Positions 12,920 to 17,756 of a stretch of 17,756 bases of DNA are shown here, piece after piece. Source of the DNA: Pusillimonas sp. UBA6240. GTDB lineage: Bacteria > Pseudomonadota > Gammaproteobacteria > Burkholderiales > Burkholderiaceae_B. Each line of letters opens with the position of its first letter. Within the stretch, counting starts at the first letter, position 1. The translations under genes and the position numbers were made by a program. The notes beneath the pieces are model-generated. The model searched no databases, was not told the origin of the DNA, and worked only from the letters and a program-made list of their open reading frames with translations. The stretch lies in the NCBI GenBank assembly GCA_002441445.1, contig DJWC01000006.1:27332-45087 (forward strand), given 5' to 3'.

Positions 12920-14155
12920 ATGCCAATGACTTTCAAAAAAATCCATCTTTCGTTCGCCGGCTTGCGCCGCATGGCCGCAATATTGGCCCTTCTGCCCGCA
13001 CTGGCCTTCGCCCAGGCTGCGTCCTCTCCCGATACCACGACGGTCGTCCCCGCCGGGGCCGGGGTGGTTGCCGCGGTCGGGGAATTGGCCACCGTGCCGC
13101 CGCCGACGCTTACCGCCAAGGCCTGGCTGACGCTGGACGCCAATAGCGGCCAGATCATCGCCGCGCAGAACCCGGACGAAAAAGTGGAGCCGGCGTCGCT
13201 GACCAAGCTGATGGCGGCTTATGTGGTGTTCGAAGCGCTGGAAAGCAAGCGGCTCAGCCTGGACCAGCAGGTGAATGTGTCCGAGAAGGCCTGGCGCACC
13301 GAAGGCTCGCGCATGTTCATCAAGCCTCATTCGCAGGTGTCGGTGGATGAGTTGCTGCAGGGGGTTATCGTGCAGTCCGGCAATGACGCCAGCGTCGCCC
13401 TGGCCGAGGCCGTGGCCGGCAGCGAAGGCGCTTTCGTCGCGCTGATGAACGAAGAGGCCGCCAGGCAGGGGCTGCGCGACACGCACTTCGTCAACTCCAC
13501 CGGCCTGCCGGATCCCGCCCACCTGACCACCGCGCGCGATCTGGCCATCCTGGCGCGGAATCTGGTGACGCGCTTTCCGCAATACCTGCATTACTACAGC
13601 CAGAAAGAATTCACCTATAACAAGATCAAGCAGAACAACCGCAACCGCCTGCTCTGGACGGACGAGTCGGTGGACGGCCTGAAAACCGGCCATACCCAGT
13701 CGGCGGGCTATTGCCTGGTGGCCACGGCGCTGCGCGACGGCCGCCGGGTGGTGTCGGTCATCGTCGGCGCCGCCAGCGATTCGGCGCGCACCGAGAACAG
13801 CCTGAAGCTGTTGAACTGGAGCTTCCAGAATTTCGACACGATCAAGCTTTTCGACAACACCACGCCGGCCGTCATGGCCCGTGTGTGGGAAGGCCAGGCC
13901 GAAACCGTCGGTTTGGGGTCGGATCAGCCCACCTGGATCACGGTGCCGCGCGGCAAGGGGCCCGAGGTCAAGCCCTTGGCCCAGTACACCCAGCCGCTGA
14001 TCGCGCCGCTGAAGAAGGGCGCCAAGGTGGGCACCGTGTCTTTGTCGCTGGATGGCAAGGTGCTGCGCGAAGAGCCTTTGTTCGTCATGAACGATGTGCC
14101 GGAGGCCGGTTTCTTCGGCCGCATGGTCGACAAAGTCAGGCTGTTGTTCGAGTAG
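12920..14155 (+). CDS. dacC: D-alanyl-D-alanine carboxypeptidase (low-molecular-mass PBP, PBP5/6 type)
   Basis: Encodes about 411 residues from the ATG at 12920; a second ATG two codons later is possible, and the frame stays open to a TTG at 12899. The enzyme removes the terminal D-Ala from peptidoglycan pentapeptides in the periplasm. A signal peptide is clear (basic MTFKKIHLSFAGLRR, hydrophobic AAILALLPALAFA, then AQA). The penicillin-binding triad is complete: SLTK with Ser93/Lys96, SGN at 153-155 and KTGHT from 255. These are followed by the PBP5 C-terminal beta domain and the amphipathic membrane anchor FFGRMVDKVRLLFE at the very end. An extra Val/Ala/Pro-rich linker of about 30 residues separates the signal from the domain start TAKAWLTLDANSG. 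dacA is an equally valid name. It heads a row with the D-amino-acid aminotransferase. Confidence 0.94.
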   Translation: MPMTFKKIHLSFAGLRRMAAILALLPALAFAQAASSPDTTTVVPAGAGVVAAVGELATVPPPTLTAKAWLTLDANSGQIIAAQNPDEKVEPASLTKLMAAYVVFEALESKRLSLDQQVNVSEKAWRTEGSRMFIKPHSQVSVDELLQGVIVQSGNDASVALAEAVAGSEGAFVALMNEEAARQGLRDTHFVNSTGLPDPAHLTTARDLAILARNLVTRFPQYLHYYSQKEFTYNKIKQNNRNRLLWTDESVDGLKTGHTQSAGYCLVATALRDGRRVVSVIVGAASDSARTENSLKLLNWSFQNFDTIKLFDNTTPAVMARVWEGQAETVGLGSDQPTWITVPRGKGPEVKPLAQYTQPLIAPLKKGAKVGTVSLSLDGKVLREEPLFVMNDVPEAGFFGRMVDKVRLLFE

Positions 14156-14184
14156 GCTGGGCGCCGGGTGTATAGTTACAAAGA

Positions 14185-14202
14185 GGGCGGCGCGGGCCGC
14201 CC
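14185..14202 (+). terminator. GC-rich hairpin between dacC and the aminotransferase gene
   Basis: Perfect 7-bp stem GGGCGGC / GCCGCCC with a 4-nt loop, 29 bp after the dacC stop and followed by CTTATCTG rather than a T run. It may attenuate or partly terminate dacC transcription before the next gene, or protect the 3' end. Function is inferred from shape only. Confidence 0.4.
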
Positions 14203-14229
14203 CTTATCTGTTCATGCAAGGCAAAAATA

Positions 14230-15093
14230 ATGATTCCTGATGTCGATAACGACAGTATTGTGTACTTGAACGGCGAGTTCCTGCGGCTGGGCGACGCCAA
14301 AATCTCCGTGCTCGATCGCGGCTTTATTTTTGGCGACGGCATATACGACGTGGTGCCGGTTTACGGCGGCAAACCCTTCCGCATGGACGGCCATCTGGCG
14401 CGGCTGGAGCGCAGTCTGGCGGCCATAGACATCAAGGTGGATTTCAAGCGGGCCGACTGGGAAGCCCTGGTGGCCGAGGTATTGCGGCGCTCCGGCCTGG
14501 GCGACTGCATGGTCTACATACAAGTCACGCGCGGCGTTGCCAAGCGCGACCATGGCTTCCCGCGCAACGTCAAAGCCACGGTGTTCTGCATGGTTTCACC
14601 CTTCACCCGGCCCGGCGCGCAGGCGCGCGAAACCGGCTTGTCGGCGGTCGGCATGCCCGATACCCGCTGGCTGCGCTGCGAGATCAAATCGGTGTCGCTG
14701 CTGGGCAATGTGCTGGCCAAGCAGCATGCGATAGACGCCGGGGTGGACGAAGTCCTGCAGTTCCGCGACGGCTACCTGACGGAGGGTTCGTCCTGCAATA
14801 TCTGGGTCGCCAAGGATGGAACCTTGCTGGCGCCGCCGCGCAGCAACATGATTCTGGAGGGCATACGCTACGGCTTGCTGGAAGAGTTGGCCGAGGCAAA
14901 AGGCATACCGTTCAATGCCCGGCCCATTTCCCGGCAGGAGGTGGACGAAGCCGACGAAATCATGCTGACGTCGGCCACCAAAGAAGTGCTGCCCATCACC
15001 ACTTACAACGGCAAGCCTGTGGGCGCCGGCAAGCCGGGCGCAGTCTATGCGGCTTTGCGCGCCGGCTACGATCAGGCGATCGCCGCACTCTGA
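14230..15093 (+). CDS. dat: D-amino acid aminotransferase (D-alanine transaminase), PLP fold type IV
   Basis: Encodes 287 residues. The enzyme moves the amino group between D-alanine and 2-oxoglutarate to give D-glutamate and pyruvate. Seen: YLNGEFLRLGDAKISVLDRGFIFGDGIYD (12-40), which is typical of class IV transaminases, then VTRGVAKRDHGFP, carrying the Arg101 and His108 that in D-amino-acid aminotransferases bind the substrate carboxylate. The PLP lysine is Lys153 in EIKSVSLLGNVLAK. LTEGSSCNIW with Glu185 contacts the pyridine nitrogen, and TSATKEVLPIT lies at the end. The Arg/His pair favours D-amino acid over branched-chain specificity. It sits 74 bp behind dacC, whose reaction releases D-alanine, so the pair may recycle cell-wall D-Ala; this is inference. 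The start ATG has only a weak AAGGCAAAAA-type site. Confidence 0.92.
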   Translation: MIPDVDNDSIVYLNGEFLRLGDAKISVLDRGFIFGDGIYDVVPVYGGKPFRMDGHLARLERSLAAIDIKVDFKRADWEALVAEVLRRSGLGDCMVYIQVTRGVAKRDHGFPRNVKATVFCMVSPFTRPGAQARETGLSAVGMPDTRWLRCEIKSVSLLGNVLAKQHAIDAGVDEVLQFRDGYLTEGSSCNIWVAKDGTLLAPPRSNMILEGIRYGLLEELAEAKGIPFNARPISRQEVDEADEIMLTSATKEVLPITTYNGKPVGAGKPGAVYAALRAGYDQAIAAL

Positions 15094-15132
15094 CGAGGCT
15101 GCCCGCCGCGGCGCCGGGCGGGCTTACACATC

Positions 15133-15408
15133 ATGCGAGACATACCGCCAGAAGAGTCGCTGATCCAATACCCTTGCGACTTTCCCATCAAGGTCATGGG
15201 CAAGTCGCATCCCGACTTCGCCCAGGTGCTTACCGAACTGGTGCTGGGCTTTGATCCCGGCTTCGATCCGGCCACCGTCGAGATGCGCCCCAGCAAGAGC
15301 GGCAAATATATAGGGCTTACCTTCACCGTCAGGGCGACCTCGCGCGAGCAGCTGGATGATCTGTACCGTGCGCTGCATGCGCACCACCTGGTGTCCATCG
15401 TCCTCTGA
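15133..15408 (+). CDS. ybeD: DUF493 / YbeD-family protein
   Basis: Encodes 91 residues, the usual size. The fingerprint is LIQYPCDFPIKVMGKSHPDFAQVL (10-33), the GKYIGLTFTVRATSREQLDDLYRAL stretch and a C-terminal HHLVSIVL. The fold is a small ACT-like alpha/beta sandwich. In many proteobacteria this gene lies directly before lipB, as here: its stop is 3 bases before the lipB ATG, with no separate ribosome binding site for lipB, so translation is likely coupled. The molecular role is not established; a regulatory part in lipoate metabolism is often suggested from the gene order alone. Start chosen at the only ATG that gives the family N terminus. Confidence 0.9.
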   Translation: MRDIPPEESLIQYPCDFPIKVMGKSHPDFAQVLTELVLGFDPGFDPATVEMRPSKSGKYIGLTFTVRATSREQLDDLYRALHAHHLVSIVL

Positions 15409-15411
15409 ATC

Positions 15412-16071
15412 ATGATGCAAGCCCGATGGCTGAAGCGCCCCAGCCCCTACCTGCCCGTATGGGAGGCGATGCGCGACTTCACTGAAGCCCGCGGGCCCGA
15501 TACCCCGGATGCGATCTGGCTGACGGAACACGAGCCGGTCTACACGCTGGGCCAGGCCGGCAAGCCCGAGCATGTCTTGAACAGCGCCGGCATTCCCGTC
15601 GTGCGCTGCGACCGCGGCGGGCAGGTCACCTACCATGGGCCGGGCCAGGTCATGGTCTATTGCCTGATGGACCTGCGGCGCTTGAAAATCTTCGTCAAAG
15701 AATACGTGGCCTTGCTCGAGGACGCGATCATCGGCACGCTGGAGGAGCTCGGCCTGCCGGACGCCTGCCGCAAGCCGGGAGCGCCCGGCGTCTATGTGCC
15801 GGCGGCCTCCGCGGACGGTGGCGCCCAAGGCGAACTGGCGAAAATCGCCGCCTTGGGCATCAAGGTGCGCAACGGCTGCACCTATCACGGCCTGGCGCTG
15901 AATGTGGATATGGATCTGGCCCCTTTCCTGGGCATCAATCCCTGCGGCTACGAAGGTTTGAAGACGGTGGATTTGCGCACTTGCGGCATCGAGGCCACGA
16001 TAGAGGATGCCGGCGAGCGGCTGGCCGCACGCCTGGGAGAAGCATTCGCTGGTGTGGCGCGGCCGGCATAG
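15412..16071 (+). CDS. lipB: Lipoyl(octanoyl) transferase
   Basis: Encodes 219 residues from the ATG at 15412 (a second ATG follows at once). LipB transfers octanoate from acyl carrier protein to the E2 and H proteins, and LipA then inserts sulfur. Seen: EHEPVYTLGQ (39-48), DRGGQVTYHGPGQ (67-79), the catalytic Lys144 in LAKIAALGIKVRNGCTYHGLALNV, and the catalytic Cys178 in INPCGYEGL. A short insert PAASADGGAQGE (about 130-141) sits before the Lys segment. The last codons (ARPA and the stop) are built from the first unit of a tandem repeat described separately, so the exact C terminus may have been set by repeat slippage. The usual partner lipA is not directly downstream; a crotonase gene lies between. 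Confidence 0.95.
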   Translation: MMQARWLKRPSPYLPVWEAMRDFTEARGPDTPDAIWLTEHEPVYTLGQAGKPEHVLNSAGIPVVRCDRGGQVTYHGPGQVMVYCLMDLRRLKIFVKEYVALLEDAIIGTLEELGLPDACRKPGAPGVYVPAASADGGAQGELAKIAALGIKVRNGCTYHGLALNVDMDLAPFLGINPCGYEGLKTVDLRTCGIEATIEDAGERLAARLGEAFAGVARPA

Positions 16072-16130
16072 GGCGGCCGGCGTAGGCGCGGCCAGTGTAG
16101 TGCGGCCGGTGTGGCTGCGACTGGCGTACC
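16059..16130. repeat. Degenerate tandem repeat of 14-15 bp overlapping the lipB stop codon
   Basis: About five units of consensus GCGGCCGGCGTAGG. They start at 16059, 16073, 16088, 16102 and 16117; units 1 and 2 differ at one base, and later units decay. More diffuse GCCGGC and TGTGGCTG echoes continue to about 16210. The lipB stop (TAG 16069-16071) is inside unit 1. The 207-bp gap 16072-16278 otherwise holds no gene, only a weak AT-rich stretch at 16210-16258 before the crotonase ribosome binding site. Confidence 0.7.
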
Positions 16131-16278
16131 TATAGCCGGCATGGGCGAGGCTTGACTCAGGTGTGGCTGGTACAGGCGTGTTTAGCATAGAGGCAGCCGG
16201 CGCAGGCCCTGTTAATATCTCAAAACTGGCAAGGCATACGCATCTAGAATATTCAATAGGGCCCAAGGAGACGAAAAC

Positions 16279-17064
16279 ATGTCGACGGACAACAGTGTGC
16301 TGGAGACGGCCAAGGACGATGGCGTGGTGACGCTGACCTTGAACAGGCCGGATCAATTCAATGCCTTGTCGGAAGAAATGCTGGATGCGCTGGAAGCGGC
16401 GCTGGCCGCGGTGGCGCAGGACGAGAGCGCGCGCTGCGTGGTGCTGGCCGCCAATGGGCGGGCGTTTTGCGCCGGGCATGACTTGAAGCAAATGCGCTCC
16501 AAGCCCGACCAGGGCTACTACGAGGCCCTGTTCGCGCAATGCGGCCGGGTCATGCAGAGCATCGTCGCGCTGCCTGTGCCCGTCATCGCCAAAGTGCAGG
16601 GCATGGCCACCGCGGCGGGCTGCCAGCTGGTCGCCACCTGCGACCTGGCGGTGGCCGCCGATACCGCCAAGTTCGCTGTCTCCGGCATCAATGTGGGCTT
16701 GTTCTGCTCCACCCCCGCCGTGGCGCTGACGCGCAGCATTCCCATCAAACAGGCTTTCGAGATGCTGGTCACGGGCCGGTTCATCAGCGCGCAGGACGCC
16801 GCCGCCCGGGGCCTGATCAATCATGCCGTGCCGCCCGATCAGCTCGATGCGCAGGTCGATGATCTGGTCCAGGCCATCTGCTCCAAGAGCCCCGTGGCGG
16901 TACGCACCGGCAAAAGCATGTACCAGCGCCAGCGCGCCATGGGCTTGGCCGAAGCCTATGACTACGCCGGCACGGTCATGGCCTGCAATATGATGGCGGA
17001 AGATGTGTGCGAAGGCATAGACGCTTTCATGCAGAAGCGCCACCCCGTCTGGAAGGGGCGCTGA
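16279..17064 (+). CDS. Enoyl-CoA hydratase/isomerase (crotonase) family protein, ECHDC3-like
   Basis: Encodes 261 residues with an AAGGAG site at 16265-16270, 8 bases before the ATG. Crotonase fold: LTLNRPDQFNALSEEM (19-34), the oxyanion-hole strand AFCAGHDLK (62-70) and the second oxyanion segment GMATAAGCQLVATCDLAVA (108-126), then KFAVSGINVGLFCSTPAVAL and a C-terminal HPVWKGR. In true hydratases two Glu act on water. By eye-alignment they are Gln116 and Gly136 here, so plain enoyl-CoA hydration looks unlikely. The sequence recalls the ECHDC3-type branch (AGHDLKQM and SGINVGLFCSTP), whose reaction is not settled. Its place between lipB and lipA, behind a repeat-rich gap, suggests a separate transcription unit; any link to octanoate or lipoate is speculative. 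Confidence 0.88.
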   Translation: MSTDNSVLETAKDDGVVTLTLNRPDQFNALSEEMLDALEAALAAVAQDESARCVVLAANGRAFCAGHDLKQMRSKPDQGYYEALFAQCGRVMQSIVALPVPVIAKVQGMATAAGCQLVATCDLAVAADTAKFAVSGINVGLFCSTPAVALTRSIPIKQAFEMLVTGRFISAQDAAARGLINHAVPPDQLDAQVDDLVQAICSKSPVAVRTGKSMYQRQRAMGLAEAYDYAGTVMACNMMAEDVCEGIDAFMQKRHPVWKGR

Positions 17065-17250
17065 AGGCCTGGCGTTGCTGCGTTCGCGGGCGCTCGTTCC
17101 GGCGTCCGGCTTGGGCATCCGCGAGTAAAACCGGATTGGATTCAGGGTGATTAGGCCGGCGGGGGTGGGGCGCGCTAAAATACCCGCAGCTTGGGCTAGA
17201 CGCCGGCGCGCCTTGCAGGCGGCGCCCGGCTATTGCCCGTTCTTTTGAAT

Positions 17251-17306
17251 GGCCCCAGGGGTGAAGCACCCCGGCCTTTAGCAAGCAGCCCCCGGGGCTG
17301 CGTTGC
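17251..17306 (+). promoter_or_regulatory. Two consecutive hairpins in the lipA leader
   Basis: Hairpin A, 17251-17276: arms GGGGTG / CACCCC with loop AAG, extended by GGCC / GGCC across a 3-base bulge. Hairpin B, 17281-17306: GCAGCCCC / GGGGCTGC around one C, extended by GCAA / TTGC across a one-base bulge, giving about 12 pairs. Hairpin B ends directly against the AGGA ribosome binding site (17307-17310) of lipA. Neither is followed by a T run. A possible -10 (TAAAAT, 17176-17181) lies upstream with no good -35. The 252-bp gap 17065-17316 holds no other gene that I can support. Confidence 0.5.
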
Positions 17307-17316
17307 AGGAAACCGC

Positions 17317-17756
17317 ATGACTACTCCCGTCGATGAGCAAGCAGTACGGAAACCCACCGTGCGCCCCGCAGCCTACGATCCCACGCAAAAGCAGAAGTCG
17401 GGCGACAAGACCTCCCGCATCCCCATCAAGGTGGTGCAGGCCGAGCGCCTGAAGAAGCCCGAATGGATACGCGTCAAGGCCGCCGCGCCCGGTTCGCGCT
17501 TTTACGACATCAAGCGCATCCTGCGCGAACACAATCTGCATACGGTGTGCGAAGAGGCCTCCTGTCCCAATATCGGCGAATGCTTCGGCAAGGGGACGGC
17601 CACTTTCATGATCATGGGCGACAAATGCACCCGGCGTTGCCCGTTTTGTGACGTCGGCCACGGTCGCCCCGACCCGCTGGATGGCAATGAGCCGGTGAAT
17701 CTGGCCAACACCATTGCCCAGCTCAAGCTCAAGTACGTGGTGATCACCAGCGTCGA
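17317..17756 (+). CDS. lipA: Lipoyl synthase, N-terminal part (3' end outside window)
   Basis: The ATG at 17317, 6 bases after AGGA, opens a frame that runs off the window with 146 complete codons. LipA is a radical SAM enzyme that inserts two sulfurs into protein-bound octanoyl chains. Both iron-sulfur sites are visible: the auxiliary cluster motif, of which CEEASCPNIGEC carries three Cys, and the radical SAM motif CTRRCPFCDVGHG. The N-terminal lead-in with IPIKV and KKPEWIRVKAAAP is normal for betaproteobacterial LipA. It forms the second half of the lipoate pathway with lipB about 1.2 kb upstream. Confidence 0.95.
   Translation, partial: MTTPVDEQAVRKPTVRPAAYDPTQKQKSGDKTSRIPIKVVQAERLKKPEWIRVKAAAPGSRFYDIKRILREHNLHTVCEEASCPNIGECFGKGTATFMIMGDKCTRRCPFCDVGHGRPDPLDGNEPVNLANTIAQLKLKYVVITSV

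Noticed and set aside
15124..17118. Very long minus-strand open frame across DUF493, lipB and the crotonase gene
   Set aside because: Shadow of GC-rich coding on the other strand; the plus-strand genes carry unmistakable family motifs and the shadow protein has His/Gly/Arg-rich low-information content.
1..17756. CRISPR arrays, tRNA or rRNA genes, insertion sequences, phage genes, toxin-antitoxin or defence genes
   Set aside because: Looked for on both strands; no regular spacer arrays, transposase or integrase motifs, tRNA cloverleaf or CCA ends, or nuclease/toxin motifs were seen.

Overview
The window looks like a chromosomal segment of a betaproteobacterium of the Alcaligenaceae (Bordetella / Achromobacter / Pusillimonas type). 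The support is a solitary Bug-type (TctC-like) receptor, a Baf-like type III pantothenate kinase behind a short BirA without a DNA-binding domain, and a dacC - D-amino-acid aminotransferase - DUF493 - lipB - lipA order. The genus cannot be fixed from sequence alone.

Layout. (1) 1-1342: the 3' end of waaA (Kdo transferase) runs into a convergent galU and overlaps it by 13 bp. (2) 1343-2710: a GntR/FCD regulator and a 59-aa membrane-anchored small protein. (3) 2712-10217: a catabolic block. A LacI-type regulator on the minus strand faces six plus-strand genes: amidohydrolase 1, a xylose-isomerase-like TIM barrel protein, a Bug solute receptor, amidohydrolase 2 (paralogue of the first), a HisD-superfamily dehydrogenase and an SDR oxidoreductase. 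(4) 10249-12026: coaX and birA, minus strand, overlapping by 4 bp. (5) 12103-17756: an alpha/beta hydrolase, D-Ala-D-Ala carboxypeptidase, D-amino-acid aminotransferase, DUF493 protein, lipB, a crotonase-fold protein and the start of lipA.

The centre of interest is the catabolic block. The identical 16-bp palindrome-like core TTGCAAGCGGTTGCAA occurs once in the lacI/amidohydrolase intergenic region and once before the HisD-like gene. The first copy overlaps the -35 of a good sigma-70-type promoter, so the LacI protein probably represses both halves of the cluster. I read the block as a dedicated uptake and oxidation pathway, with a periplasmic receptor, two hydrolases or lactonases, one isomerase or epimerase and two NAD(P)-type dehydrogenases. 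The substrate cannot be named; a sugar-acid lactone or a small polyol/diol acid is the most natural guess. Hand-counted lines in the block are about 50-52% G+C (5101-5160: 31/60; 8161-8220: 30/60) against 63% in the right flank (13141-13200 and 14401-14460: 38/60 each). This fits an accessory insertion between housekeeping genes, although no integrase, tRNA or IS is visible.

Other points include a lacI promoter that would give a leaderless mRNA, a tandem 14-15 bp repeat that overlaps the lipB stop codon, a strong hairpin abutting the lipA ribosome binding site, a Gly/Pro/Arg-rich insertion inside CoaX, and a crotonase between lipB and lipA that lacks both hydratase glutamates.
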